A program made the position numbers and the translations under genes. The notes below the pieces were generated by a model that searched no databases, was not told the DNA's origin, and saw nothing but the letters and a program-made list of their open reading frames with translations. Shown piece after piece: positions 48,764 to 57,516 of a stretch of 64,000 bases of DNA. The stretch comes from CAVOHU01 sp963843385 (GTDB taxonomy: Bacteria; Acidobacteriota; Vicinamibacteria; Vicinamibacterales; JAKQTR01): positions 248,001 through 312,000 of the forward strand of contig CAWJJY010000005.1 of assembly GCA_963843385.1 (NCBI GenBank). The letters run 5' to 3'. Every line of letters begins with the position of its first letter. The first letter of the stretch is position 1.

Positions 48764-49921
48764 ATGAACGGCGTTCCCCCGCAGGTCGAGTCCCGGCTGC
48801 CCGAGGTCGGCGTCAGCATCTTCGCGGTGATGACACGCCTGGCCAACGAGCACGGCGCGATCAACCTGTCGCAGGGCTTCCCCGACTTCGACTGCGACCC
48901 GGACCTGGTGGCCACGGTGCACCGCTACCTGCAGGGCGGCCACAACCAGTACGCGCCCATGCCCGGCGTGCTCGCGCTTCGCGAGGCGCTCTCCGCGAAG
49001 ATCGCCCGGATGTACGGCGCAGTCTACGATCCTCACACCGAGATCACCGTCACATCAGGCGCCACGGAGGCGCTCTTCGACGTCATCTCCGCATTTGTCC
49101 GGCCTGGTGACGAGGCCATCGTCTTCGAGCCGGCCTACGATGCGTATGTACCGGTGATCCAGCTCAACGGGGGCGTTCCCCGGTTCGTCACGCTGCGAGC
49201 GCCAGACTATCGCATCGACTGGGATGAAGTGCGGCACGCCCTTTCGCGCAGGACCAGGCTGCTCGTCATCAACTCGCCTCATAACCCGACGGGCATGATC
49301 CTCACCGCCGACGATGTCCGCCAGTTGGCCGCCGTGCTCGACGGCACCGACGTCGTCGTGCTGAGCGACGAGGTATACGAGCACGTGGTGTTCGACGGCG
49401 CACGGCACCAGAGCCTCGCGAGCGTGCCGGAGCTCTGCGCCCGCAGCTGCGTCGTGAGCTCGTTCGGAAAGACGTACCACACGACGGGATGGAAGATCGG
49501 CTACGTGGCCGCGCCTCGCCCCCTGACCTCCGAGATTCAGAAGATCCACCAGTTCGTGACCTTCGCCACCAACACGCCGATCCAGCTCGCCTACGCGGAG
49601 TTCACGGCGCGGCGCGAACGCTACGACGATCTGGCGGTGTTCTATCAGGCCAAACGCGACCGTTTCGTGGCGTTGCTCGAGGGATCGCGGCTCGAGCCTC
49701 TTCCCTGCCGCGGAACGTACTTCCAGATTCTCGACTACTCCGCGATCAGCGACGAACCGGACGTGGCATTCGCCGAACGGCTCCTGCTCGAACACGGTGT
49801 GGCATCGATTCCGACCTCGGCGTTCCTCTACGCGAGCGAGGCGCCGCGCGTGCTTCGGTTCTGCTTCGCCAAGCAGGAAAAAACGCTGGAACAGGCCGCC
49901 GAACGGCTGCGACGGGTGTAG
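48764..49921 (+). CDS. class I PLP aminotransferase, methionine aminotransferase (YbdL) type
   Basis: A 385-aa aminotransferase. NLSQGFPDF and NQYAPMPGVLALREAL are the fold type I Igamma hallmarks (kynurenine aminotransferase/YbdL branch). INSPHNPTGM binds PLP, SDEVYEHVVFD follows, and the PLP lysine is in SSFGKTYHTTGWKIGY. The ATG at 48764 has GAGGAGG 4 bases upstream. YbdL prefers methionine and aromatic amino acids. Uridine kinase follows 14 bp later, but the two share no obvious pathway. Confidence 0.88.
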   Translation: MNGVPPQVESRLPEVGVSIFAVMTRLANEHGAINLSQGFPDFDCDPDLVATVHRYLQGGHNQYAPMPGVLALREALSAKIARMYGAVYDPHTEITVTSGATEALFDVISAFVRPGDEAIVFEPAYDAYVPVIQLNGGVPRFVTLRAPDYRIDWDEVRHALSRRTRLLVINSPHNPTGMILTADDVRQLAAVLDGTDVVVLSDEVYEHVVFDGARHQSLASVPELCARSCVVSSFGKTYHTTGWKIGYVAAPRPLTSEIQKIHQFVTFATNTPIQLAYAEFTARRERYDDLAVFYQAKRDRFVALLEGSRLEPLPCRGTYFQILDYSAISDEPDVAFAERLLLEHGVASIPTSAFLYASEAPRVLRFCFAKQEKTLEQAAERLRRV

Positions 49922-49935
49922 GGGGGCTTCAGACC

Positions 49936-50559
49936 ATGGCAGGAGGTTCGGTCGTCATCGGCGTGGCGGGCGGATCGGGATCGGGAAAGACGACGGTCGT
50001 CCGGCGGATCGTCGAGAGCCTGGGCGACGAGCAGGTCACCGTACTCGAGCACGATCGCTACTACCGGGACCGCAGTGACCTGCGCCTCGAGGAGCGCGCC
50101 GCCCTCAACTACGATCATCCCGACTCGCTCGAAACCGACCTGCTGGTGAGGCACGTCGAAGCCCTGAAGAGCGGCCGGCAGGTCGAGGTGCCGACCTACG
50201 ACTTCGCGCGCTACGCACGCAAGGCGGCCACCGAGGCGGCCATGCCGCGGCGGGCCATCATCGTCGAGGGGATCCTGATCTTCACCGACGCGGCGCTCCG
50301 GAGCCTGATGGACGTCAAGGTCTTCGTGGATACCGACGATGACGCGCGGTTCATCAGGCGCTTGAAGCGCGATGTGGCGGAGCGGGGCCGGACGATGGAC
50401 TCCGTCATCGAGCAGTACCTGAACACCGTGAAGCCGATGCACCTGGAGTTTGTCGAGCCCAGCAAGCGCTACGCGGACATCATCGTGCCGCAGGGCGGGC
50501 ACAACCTGGTGGCCATCGGCATGCTGCTGACGCTCATCCGGAGCCTCGCGGCGAGCTGA
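49936..50559 (+). CDS. udk: uridine kinase
   Basis: A 207-aa P-loop kinase that phosphorylates uridine and cytidine. GVAGGSGSGKTT (residues 9-20) is the Walker A. LEHDRYYRD carries the substrate aspartate and Tyr. NYDHPDSLETDLL, PTYDFARYAR and IVEGILIF follow in the usual order, and RDVAERGRTMDSVIEQY is the lid. The length is typical. It forms a pyrimidine salvage pair with the uridine phosphorylase gene about 2 kb to the right, though on opposite strands. Confidence 0.93.
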   Translation: MAGGSVVIGVAGGSGSGKTTVVRRIVESLGDEQVTVLEHDRYYRDRSDLRLEERAALNYDHPDSLETDLLVRHVEALKSGRQVEVPTYDFARYARKAATEAAMPRRAIIVEGILIFTDAALRSLMDVKVFVDTDDDARFIRRLKRDVAERGRTMDSVIEQYLNTVKPMHLEFVEPSKRYADIIVPQGGHNLVAIGMLLTLIRSLAAS

Positions 50560-50659
50560 TCGCGCCGCGATCGTCCGATCCCTGGCATTCAGTCGCGTGA
50601 CAACGGGTCGCGGCCCGGTCGCGAGGCCGTCGGCTCGTCAGTTCACGCATGGTGAACCC

Positions 50660-50980
50660 ATGATCGTCATGCTCGTCCACGTCCACGTCACACCTGGCGA
50701 GGTGGAGCCCTTCCGCCTGGCCACGCTCGACAACGCGTTGCACAGCAGGCGCGAGCCCGGCGTCGAGCGCTTCGATCTCATCCAGCAGCAGGACGATCCA
50801 ACCCGGTTCATCCTGATCGAGGCGTACAGGACGCCGGAAGCGGTCGTGTCGCACAAGGAGACCGACCACTACCAGCGGTGGCGTGAGGCGGTCGCGCCCT
50901 TGATGGCCGAACCGCGCGTCGGCGTCAAGTATCAGGCCGATGCCGCCGGATGGGCGGGCCCGGGATCAGATGCAGTTTGA
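50660..50980 (+). CDS. antibiotic biosynthesis monooxygenase-type (ABM) protein
   Basis: A 106-aa dimeric ferredoxin-like barrel of the ABM/YgiN type: IVMLVHVHVTPGEVEPF, EPGVERFDLIQQQDDPTRFILIEAYRTPEAVVSHKET, HYQRWREAV. Such proteins act as quinol oxygenases or remove reactive small molecules; several are associated with autoinducer-2 metabolism (LsrG). Its stop overlaps the start of the Fe-dependent alcohol dehydrogenase gene by 11 bp, so the two products may work on the same carbonyl compound. Confidence 0.85.
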   Translation: MIVMLVHVHVTPGEVEPFRLATLDNALHSRREPGVERFDLIQQQDDPTRFILIEAYRTPEAVVSHKETDHYQRWREAVAPLMAEPRVGVKYQADAAGWAGPGSDAV

Positions 50981-52127
50981 ATTCGCCACGGCGGGCCGTG
51001 TCGTGTTCGGTCCCGGTACCATCCGGGCGGCGGGTGCGATTGTCAGCGCGCTCGGCTCGCGCGTGATGGTCGTGACCGGTCACCACTGGGAGCGCTCGGA
51101 CCCGCTGCTGGCCGAGCTTCGCGCGAGACATTTCGAGGCGCTGATCCTGTCGGTCGACCACGAGCCCGACGTCGAGTTCGTCAGGATGGGATCGGCCTTC
51201 GCCAGGGCCGAGTCCATCGACGTCGTGGTGGGCATCGGCGGGGGCAGCGCGATCGATGCCGGGAAGGCGATAGCCGCGCTCGCGACCAACACCGGAGACC
51301 CGCTCGACTACCTGGAAGTGGTGGGCCGGGGTCTGCCGCTGGCGGCCGCCACGCTGCCGTACGTCGCGATTCCCACCACGGCAGGCACCGGAGCAGAGGT
51401 CACGCGCAACGCAGTGATCGCCGTGCCCGGTGAGCGCGTCAAGGCAAGCCTGCGCAGTCACCTGATGCTGCCGCGCGTCGCGATTGTCGATCCCGAGCTG
51501 ACGTTCGAAATACCGCCGGCGGTCACCGCGTCAACCGGCCTCGATGCGCTCACGCAACTAATCGAGCCCTATCTGTCACCCCGGGCCAACCCGCTGACCG
51601 ACGCGTGCTGTGTCGACGGCATCCCTCGCGTGGCCCGTTCGCTGCGACGCGCGTGGGAAGACGGCCGGAACGCCGAGGCGAGGACCGACATGTGCATCGC
51701 CGCGCTGCTCGGGGGCATGGCCCTGGCCAATGCCGGCCTGGGGGCCGTCCACGGCTTTGCGGCGCCGATTGGCGGCAGATTCACCGCGGCCCACGGGGCC
51801 GTATGCGCGGCCCTGCTGCCTCACGTGCTTCGCGCGAACGTCCGGGCGCTGCGGGACCGCGCACCGGGCAGTGAATCGCGACGCCGCGCGGATCATCTCG
51901 GATTCCTGCTGACGGGACACGCGCAGGCGGACGCGCTGGACGCGGCAGGGTGGGTGGAGGCGGCCTGCCGGGAAATGGAGGTTCCGCCGCTCTCGGCCTA
52001 CGGCCTCACACCGGGCGATGTGCCGGCACTGGTCGAGCACGCGCGCCAGTCGAACAGCATGAAGGGAAATCCTGTCGAGCTCACGCATGAGGAGCTGGCC
52101 GCGATCCTCACCTCGGCCCTGGGCTAG
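50970..52127 (+). CDS. iron-containing alcohol dehydrogenase
   Basis: A 385-aa group III (Fe-ADH) dehydrogenase. GIGGGSAIDAGKAIA binds the cofactor, AIPTTAGTGAEVTRNAVI and STGLDALTQLIEPY hold metal ligands, and GLGAVHGFAAPIGGRFTAAHGAVCAALLP carries the ligand histidines. The ATG at 50970 overlaps the ABM gene by 11 bp. Substrates of the family include butanol, 1,2-propanediol, maleylacetate and hydroxybutyrate. None can be chosen here. Confidence 0.9.
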   Translation: MQFEFATAGRVVFGPGTIRAAGAIVSALGSRVMVVTGHHWERSDPLLAELRARHFEALILSVDHEPDVEFVRMGSAFARAESIDVVVGIGGGSAIDAGKAIAALATNTGDPLDYLEVVGRGLPLAAATLPYVAIPTTAGTGAEVTRNAVIAVPGERVKASLRSHLMLPRVAIVDPELTFEIPPAVTASTGLDALTQLIEPYLSPRANPLTDACCVDGIPRVARSLRRAWEDGRNAEARTDMCIAALLGGMALANAGLGAVHGFAAPIGGRFTAAHGAVCAALLPHVLRANVRALRDRAPGSESRRRADHLGFLLTGHAQADALDAAGWVEAACREMEVPPLSAYGLTPGDVPALVEHARQSNSMKGNPVELTHEELAAILTSALG

Positions 52128-52257
52128 AGACCAAGAACCAGGGGCTGGGGGCTGGAGGCAATTCAGACAGGGATCATGCCGCGACTACGAACCGGGAATC
52201 GAGGCGCGGCGCTTCAGCGAGATCGCCCTGGCGCCTGGCGCCTGTTCCCCAAACCTG

Positions 52258-53031
52258 TCAACGTGCGCTCAAACGCGCCGCCGCCTGCACGGCGACCGTC
52301 ACCGCGTTGTGTTCGCCGAGTTCCAGGTCGGCCTTCGTGATGGACTCGCCCCGTGTCCGGTTGACCACCACGCCGGCGACGCATCCGCCGCGCAATCCCA
52401 TCGCGGCGCACAAGGTGAGGACGGTGGACGACTCCATCTCGTAGTTCAGAACGTGCAGCCGGCGCCATTCCTCGGTCGCGCCCTGAAAGCGGCGCGGCAC
52501 GTACCCGGAGTACGAATCGACGCGCTCCTGGCCGGGATAGAACGTGTCGCACGACGCGCTGACGCCGGGCCTCGCCCGAACGCCTGACGCTCGGGCAGCC
52601 TCGAGGAGCGCCTGGACCACGTCGAAATGCGCAACGGCCGGGAATTCGATCGGCGCATAGTGGGTGGATGCCCCGTCGAGGCGCACCGCGCCGGTCGTGA
52701 TGACGACATCACCCACGTCGATGTCCGGCTGGATGGCCCCCGTCGTTCCGACGCGCAGGAAGGTCCGAACGCCCATCTGCGCGAGTTCGTCGATCGCAAT
52801 GGAGGCCGACGGCCCGCCGATGCCTGTCGAGGTCACCAGCACGGGCGCGCCGCCGATGTACCCGATCCACGTCCGGTACTCGCGCTTGTTCGCCAGCTCG
52901 CGGCTTCGTTCGAACGGAGAGGTCGTCGCGATGGCTTCGACGCGGCCGGGATCGCCCGGCAGCAACGCCATGGTCGCGCCCTCGAGCACGTCAGTCTCGA
53001 GATTCAAGTGGTAGACACTTCGGTTCGCCAT
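52258..53031 (-). CDS. udp: uridine phosphorylase
   Basis: A 257-aa nucleoside phosphorylase of the NP-I family. LLPGDPGRVEAIA and ITTGAVRLDG fit the phosphate and nucleoside pockets. FLRVGTTGAIQPDIDVGDVVI is the family signature, and LNYEMESSTVLTLCAAMGLRGG supplies the ribose-binding Glu-Met-Glu. Gln and Arg for uracil binding lie near YVPRRFQGA. The ATG at 53031 has GGAGG 7 bases upstream. It is convergent with the Fe-ADH gene, and works with uridine kinase in pyrimidine salvage. Confidence 0.9.
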   Translation of the reverse strand: MANRSVYHLNLETDVLEGATMALLPGDPGRVEAIATTSPFERSRELANKREYRTWIGYIGGAPVLVTSTGIGGPSASIAIDELAQMGVRTFLRVGTTGAIQPDIDVGDVVITTGAVRLDGASTHYAPIEFPAVAHFDVVQALLEAARASGVRARPGVSASCDTFYPGQERVDSYSGYVPRRFQGATEEWRRLHVLNYEMESSTVLTLCAAMGLRGGCVAGVVVNRTRGESITKADLELGEHNAVTVAVQAAARLSAR

Positions 53032-53121
53032 TTCAAGCCCTCCAGAGCTCCTGGTGCCGGCTGGTCGTGCGCACAGACCTGTCAACCGCTGGCCCTGCCT
53101 GTTCTCCCCGCCTCCATGCCG

Positions 53122-53697
53122 TCATCCGAACGTGCACTCGAGGCGCATGCTCTCGGCAAGCAACTCGAGGTATCGGTCCCTTGGAATCTCGATCGCGCCG
53201 AACGACTCCAGGTGCGGCGTGACCCACTGGACATCGAGCAGGCGATATCCGCGATCGCGCAGGCGATCGAGCAAGGCCACCAGGGCAACCTTCGAGGCAT
53301 CGGTGACGCGATGGAACATCGATTCGCCGAAAAACGCTCCGTGCCGGCTGACGCCGTACAACCCGCCGGCCAGCGTGTCACCTTGCCAGACTTCGATCGA
53401 GTGGGCCAGTCCCATCTCGTGCAACCCGCAGTACGCCTGGATAATCTCGTCGCTGATCCAGGTCCCCTCGTCGCGGTCCTGCGCGCAGCTCAGCATAATG
53501 TCTTGAAAGGCCCTGTCGGTGGTCAGGCTGAAGCGTCCGGAGCGGACGACCCTCATGAGCCGGCGGGACGCGTGAAATCCCTCGATCGGCAGGACGGCCC
53601 GAGGATCCGGCGAGAACCACCGGATGGCCCCGTCCTCCATGGCCATCGGAAAGTAGCCCGACTCGTACGCTGCGATCAGCAGGGACGAAGGAATCAC
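53122..53697 (-). CDS. aat: leucyl/phenylalanyl-tRNA--protein transferase
   Basis: A 191-aa aminoacyl-tRNA-protein transferase, which adds Leu or Phe to N-terminal Arg/Lys for ClpS/ClpAP degradation. The pattern YESGYFPMA, IRWFSPDPRAVLP, GTWISDEIIQAYCGLHEMGLAHSIEVW and LAGGLYGVSRHGAFFGESMFH is specific for Aat, and LLDVQWVTPHLESFGA ends it. No ATG is available near the expected start. GTG at 53697 with GGAG 8 bases upstream is the best choice; an earlier GTG at 53718 is possible. Confidence 0.92.
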   Translation of the reverse strand: MIPSSLLIAAYESGYFPMAMEDGAIRWFSPDPRAVLPIEGFHASRRLMRVVRSGRFSLTTDRAFQDIMLSCAQDRDEGTWISDEIIQAYCGLHEMGLAHSIEVWQGDTLAGGLYGVSRHGAFFGESMFHRVTDASKVALVALLDRLRDRGYRLLDVQWVTPHLESFGAIEIPRDRYLELLAESMRLECTFG

Positions 53698-53877
53698 CTC
53701 GGCAGCTCCGCGTTTCACTCTATCCCAGGGACGCCACGCGGCCGATCGGGAATCGGCAGCTGGTCCGGAACGGGAGCCGCAGGGACCGTCACGCATCCCG
53801 CAGCCGCGCGCCGCCGGATTGCCTCCAATCGCAGGCGTTCGATCGCATCGAGCCTGTTAAGGCCCGGCCAAACCCGC

Positions 53878-53883
53878 TACACT
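53878..53883 (+). promoter_or_regulatory. possible -10 element
   Basis: TACACT immediately before an in-frame ATG at 53886. Transcription from it would begin after that ATG, which argues for one of the later starts of the following lipoprotein gene. Confidence 0.3.
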
Positions 53884-53963
53884 CGATGCCGGACCAGGGA
53901 CCCGATCCCGTGGTCGTCTGTAACATGGATTCCATGACTCAGCCTTGCGGCAGATTCACCGAG

Positions 53964-55100
53964 ATGATGCGACGCGCCGGTCCATTGACGTTCTTCCTGG
54001 TAGGTGCAGCCCTGGTCGGTCTGCCTGCATGCAGCGGGCCCGGAACAAAGGCGCAGCAGACCGCGGCCCCGCCGCCTCCGGAACCGGCGGTCGCCTACGA
54101 CCATGACCTGACCGACAGCGCGCGGGTGCTGGCGGGCCAGCAGCCCGAGAATGGCGCGCGCTTCAAACGAGTCCTCGACCGGCAATCGTGGCAGTCTCAC
54201 GCGACGTTGTTCGAGTCGAACTGGGCCCACAACGAACTGGCCCGATTCAGCCTGATGCGGAAGTGGCGCGATCAGGAGTTCGGACCGGCCGCCGAGAGCT
54301 GCGACACGCTCTTCTACCCCTTCGGCGGACCCGACGCCCTGAATGCCGTGCTGCTGTTTCCGAAGTGCAGCACCTACCTGCTGTTCGGCCTCGAACCGAT
54401 CGGGAGCGTTCCGGCGGTCGAAAAATACACCGACAAGCGCATCGACGACTTGACGGCTGAACTGCGCCAGTCGATGGCGGACATCTTCCAGCGGAACTAC
54501 TTCATCACCAGCCGGATGCAGAAGGACCTCCGGAAGCCGGAACTCGACGGCAACCTGCCGGTTTGTCTGGTGTTCCTCGCGCGCCTCGACGCCAGGATCG
54601 TCAGCGTGGAGCGCAGCGGTCCCTGGAATCAGTGGGACGTGCCGGGCGTGGCGATCAAGTTCGTGGCCGCGCACTCGGATCGCGTGCAGACGCTCATCTA
54701 CATTCGCGTCGACATGGAGGACCGGGCCTTCTCGAGAAAGACGGCCTTGGTGGAGTATCTCAAGGGCCTTGGCCCGGTGACGACGTTCGTCAAGTCGGCG
54801 TCGTACCTGATGCACGACAACCGCTTCTCCCTCGTGCGGGGCATCATCCTCAACCAGTCACGGCTGGTGCTGCAGGACGACTCGGGGATCCCGTATTCGT
54901 TCTTCGCCCGCGGCAACTGGGACATTTCGCTCTACGGGCAGTACCGCAAGCCGGTGAAGGATTTCAACTACGGGTTCCAGAAGGATCTCGACGCGATCTA
55001 CAAGAAGCCCGGCGCAGCCAGGCCGCTGCCCTTCTCCTTCGGGTACCACTGGGGTGACGGCGGGTCCAGCGTGATGGTCGCGCTGAAACGGCCCTCGTGA
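53964..55100 (+). CDS. putative lipoprotein of unknown function
   Basis: A 378-aa exported protein with a lipoprotein signal (MMRRAGPLTFFLVGAALVGLPAC, lipobox LPAC). A Pro-rich linker (PPPPEPAV) is followed by a mixed alpha/beta body. Recognisable but unassigned stretches are DTLFYPFGGPDALNAVLLFP, TYLLFGLEPIGS, YVRVDMED-like YIRVDMED and the C-terminal SFGYHWGDGGSSVMVALKR. ATGs at 53886, 53925 and 53934 are in frame; 53964 gives the cleanest signal peptide. No family known to me. The next 166 bp are a MITE-like element. Confidence 0.65.
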   Translation: MMRRAGPLTFFLVGAALVGLPACSGPGTKAQQTAAPPPPEPAVAYDHDLTDSARVLAGQQPENGARFKRVLDRQSWQSHATLFESNWAHNELARFSLMRKWRDQEFGPAAESCDTLFYPFGGPDALNAVLLFPKCSTYLLFGLEPIGSVPAVEKYTDKRIDDLTAELRQSMADIFQRNYFITSRMQKDLRKPELDGNLPVCLVFLARLDARIVSVERSGPWNQWDVPGVAIKFVAAHSDRVQTLIYIRVDMEDRAFSRKTALVEYLKGLGPVTTFVKSASYLMHDNRFSLVRGIILNQSRLVLQDDSGIPYSFFARGNWDISLYGQYRKPVKDFNYGFQKDLDAIYKKPGAARPLPFSFGYHWGDGGSSVMVALKRPS

Positions 55101-55113
55101 TCCGGCCGACGCG

Positions 55114-55279
55114 CTAGTGGCCTGTCCCAGCCAGCTGTAAAGCGACTTCCGGGCGGGGCATCCCGTGTCGCTGCGTTGCTCCTTCCTCGAATATTCCCGA
55201 TATTCTCGGTCGTCGCGCCTTGCGACGCGGGCGCCGCGCTCCGGCATTCGCATCACAGCTGGCCGGGACAGGCCACTAG
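55114..55279. mobile_element. MITE-like element with 27-bp terminal inverted repeats
   Basis: 166 bp bounded by CTAGTGGCCTGTCCC... at 55114-55140 and its inverted copy at 55253-55279, two mismatches in 27. CTAG at both ends may be the target duplication, in which case the inverted repeats start TGGCCTGTCCC. There is no open frame for a transposase; the interior holds hairpins (AATAT-TCCCG-ATATT, GTCGC-AAGGC-GCGAC). Its core recurs, inverted and diverged, at 12222-12352. The right end supplies the stop codon of the following minus-strand gene. Confidence 0.8.
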
Positions 55280-55794
55280 AGGCCGGACGGGGGCGTGTCG
55301 AAAGTCCGCAAGACCTCGTCCAGACCTTGCCAGGTCTCGCGATCCTGAACGAAGAGCGTCAACAGGTAGAGCTTCACATCCTCGATCGGGTACTCGGCCA
55401 TGAGCGCGCGGGTGGCGTCGGTCAGCGTCGCCGCGTTGGGCGAATCGATTTGGCCGCTGATGAGGCCGTCGTCGTTCGCAATGCCGAGATGATCGAGAAA
55501 CGCGTGAAGCATGGGCCGCTTCTGCGCGAGGTGGTAGACGACCAGCGCCCGCCCGGCAACCGCATCGGGCACGCCGGAGACCGTTGCCAGGTAGTGGACC
55601 TGTTTGTCGCGCGCGAGCTTCTGCACGTACTGGATGCGGAATTTCATCTGCCGCGCGATGTGCACGACCGCCTCGGCGCGTTGCGCGGTGGACTCATCGT
55701 CGTCCCAGAGCGCGCGGGCCAGAACGAGTCTCTGATCGCTGGACAACTGGCGCCAGAGGCGCGCCGGACCAGTGGGGAGTGCCTCGGTCGACAA
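55276..55794 (-). CDS. hypothetical helical protein
   Basis: A 172-aa, mostly helical cytosolic protein without signal or membrane segment (LWRQLSSDQRLVLARALWDDDES, EAVVHIARQMKFRIQYVQKL, PIEDVKLYLLTLFVQDRETW). I do not recognise the family. Its TAG stop lies within CTAG at the end of the 166-bp repeat, so the C-terminus PPSGL may have been set by that insertion. It is convergent with the lipoprotein gene. Confidence 0.65.
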   Translation of the reverse strand: MSTEALPTGPARLWRQLSSDQRLVLARALWDDDESTAQRAEAVVHIARQMKFRIQYVQKLARDKQVHYLATVSGVPDAVAGRALVVYHLAQKRPMLHAFLDHLGIANDDGLISGQIDSPNAATLTDATRALMAEYPIEDVKLYLLTLFVQDRETWQGLDEVLRTFDTPPSGL

Positions 55795-55841
55795 GGTTCA
55801 TGCTCCTTTGTGCGCGCACGAGCGGCGCACTGGTGGTGATT

Positions 55842-56858
55842 CTACGCCCCGCCGTCCGCCCGGTCAGCGGGATCGTGCACCCTGGTTTCCCCGTGCGCGA
55901 GGATCCAGAGCCGATCATCGGAGAGGCCGGCCTGTCGCCACGCTTGGCGGGTCCGCTCCGGCGGCTCATCGAGCGGCTCGTCGGTCAGCTTGAAGGTCCC
56001 CCAGTGCATGGCCAGCATGACACCGGCGTCATGCCCGGGCTGTGCCCGGCAGATGTCGGTGAACGCGCGCACCGCGTCCTCCGGATTCAGATGGATGGGA
56101 CGCATGAACCATCGCGGCTCATAGGCGCCGATCGGGAGACACGCCACGTCGAAGGGGCCGAACCGCGCGGCGATGTCCCCAAACACCGGGTGATACCCGG
56201 TGTCTCCCGCGAAGTAGAGGCAGCGGCCCGCGCCCTCGATCGCCCATCCGCACCAGAGGGTCCGATTCCTGTCTCCCGGCCGTCGCTGGCTGAAGTGTTG
56301 CGCCGGCGTGCACCCCACCGCCAGATCGCCGACCTCGGCGGTCGCCCACCAGTCGAGTTCCGTCACGTGCCGCGCACCGCGCCTGCGGACAAACGCCGAG
56401 AGGCCCGCCGGCACGACAAACCTCGCGTCCGGCCAGCAAGCCGCCAGATGCTCGATGGTGGCCGCGTCGAGGTGATCGTAGTGGTTGTGCGACAGCAGGA
56501 CGAGGTCGATGGAAGGCAACCGCTCGAACACCACGCCGGGCGGCACCACGCGGAGGGGGCCGGCCCATTGAACGGGCGATGCCCGGCGGCTCCAGACGGG
56601 ATCGGTCAGCACGTTGCAGCCGGCGAGCTGAACGAGCAGCGTCGAATGGCCGACCCAGGTCACCGACAGCACGTCCCGCGCGGCCCGCGGTGCTGCGAAG
56701 GCGGGGGCGGCGCGACGAAAAGCAGAGGCCGGCGGATCAGCAGGGCGATGGCTGAACGGTTTCGTCGCCGCCCACTTGAGCACGTCAAGCAGGCCCGGAA
56801 CCCGGCCACCAGGCCAGGGATTTCGGAATCGATGTCCCACCTGTCCGCAGCTTACCAC
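55842..56858 (-). CDS. MBL-fold metallohydrolase (NAPE-PLD/UlaG-like)
   Basis: A metallo-beta-lactamase fold hydrolase of about 338 aa, resembling NAPE-phospholipase D-like and UlaG-like proteins. HRFRNPWP near the start, TWVGHSTLLVQ, VLLSHNHYDHLD (HxHxDH zinc motif), FAGDTGYHPVF and MLAMHWGTFKLTDEP are hallmarks. GTG at 56858 or GTG at 56840 is the start; the second begins right before the conserved HRFRNPWP. The substrate may be a phospholipid or a sugar lactone. It is followed by the helical protein gene, 47 bp away. Confidence 0.85.
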   Translation of the reverse strand: MVSCGQVGHRFRNPWPGGRVPGLLDVLKWAATKPFSHRPADPPASAFRRAAPAFAAPRAARDVLSVTWVGHSTLLVQLAGCNVLTDPVWSRRASPVQWAGPLRVVPPGVVFERLPSIDLVLLSHNHYDHLDAATIEHLAACWPDARFVVPAGLSAFVRRRGARHVTELDWWATAEVGDLAVGCTPAQHFSQRRPGDRNRTLWCGWAIEGAGRCLYFAGDTGYHPVFGDIAARFGPFDVACLPIGAYEPRWFMRPIHLNPEDAVRAFTDICRAQPGHDAGVMLAMHWGTFKLTDEPLDEPPERTRQAWRQAGLSDDRLWILAHGETRVHDPADRADGGA

Positions 56859-56938
56859 GCGTCGAGACGGGCCCTCGGCAGAGGCGCGCCAGCCCCGTTC
56901 TCGCCCGGCACGGGCGACTCAACCATCGCATGGCGCCA

Positions 56939-56967
56939 TTGATTGGCGCACGCGAGGCGCATATCAT
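56939..56967 (+). promoter_or_regulatory. promoter for 57000 gene
   Basis: TTGATT (-35, 56939) and TATCAT (-10, 56962) separated by 17 bp, about 33 bp before the start codon. Confidence 0.5.
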
Positions 56968-56999
56968 GCGGACGAACAGGGCTGACGCGAGGTGACTGC

Positions 57000-57446
57000 A
57001 TGCAGGTGTCCCGCCGGTGGCGAGAGCGTCGTTTCGAGAAGTCGTACCGCAAGGCGATTCGAAAGGACCTCGCGCGCCTCGGGAAGGAGTACGAAGCGCG
57101 CTTCAAGCAGGCCAAGGAAGGCAACGATTTCGACGCGACGCTCAACGCGTATCTCAGGGACTGCAAACTCTCCGATCTCCGCCTCGAGACGATCCGAAGC
57201 CGTCGGCTGCGGAGGATCGCCGAGAAGTACGGGATCGACCTGCCGAGCGAATGGTGGGAGCACGACGATACCTGCGACCTCTGGTACCTCAGCCCCGTCG
57301 GCCGTCGCCAGTTGAAGAAACGGGTCACGCAGGAACGGATTTGGAACCTCAAGCAGTGGCTGAACGCGGCGATTCCAGCCGTTGCGCTTCTGATCGGCGT
57401 CATCGGCATCGTCATCGGCCTGATCGCCGTGTGGCGGGCCCACTAG
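57000..57446 (+). CDS. small protein with C-terminal membrane anchor
   Basis: A 148-aa protein: a basic helical N-terminal half (VSRRWRERRFEKSYRKAIRKD), a middle region with EWWEHDDTCDLWYLSPVGRR, and one membrane helix near the end (LNAAIPAVALLIGVIGIVIGLIAVW). It is tail-anchored in style with the bulk in the cytoplasm. The ATG at 57000 has GAGGTG 6 bases before it. No function known. Confidence 0.7.
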   Translation: MQVSRRWRERRFEKSYRKAIRKDLARLGKEYEARFKQAKEGNDFDATLNAYLRDCKLSDLRLETIRSRRLRRIAEKYGIDLPSEWWEHDDTCDLWYLSPVGRRQLKKRVTQERIWNLKQWLNAAIPAVALLIGVIGIVIGLIAVWRAH

Positions 57447-57516
57447 TCTGGCTGCGCGTTGGTGCTCGGCGGGCGCGCCAATTTTCGATCCACCCCTCGA
57501 TGAAAAGGGACTCGAC

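Noticed and set aside
55165..56942. Plus-strand open frames opposite the helical and MBL genes
   Set aside because: Overlap the MITE-like repeat or run antisense to the MBL-fold gene; no motifs.
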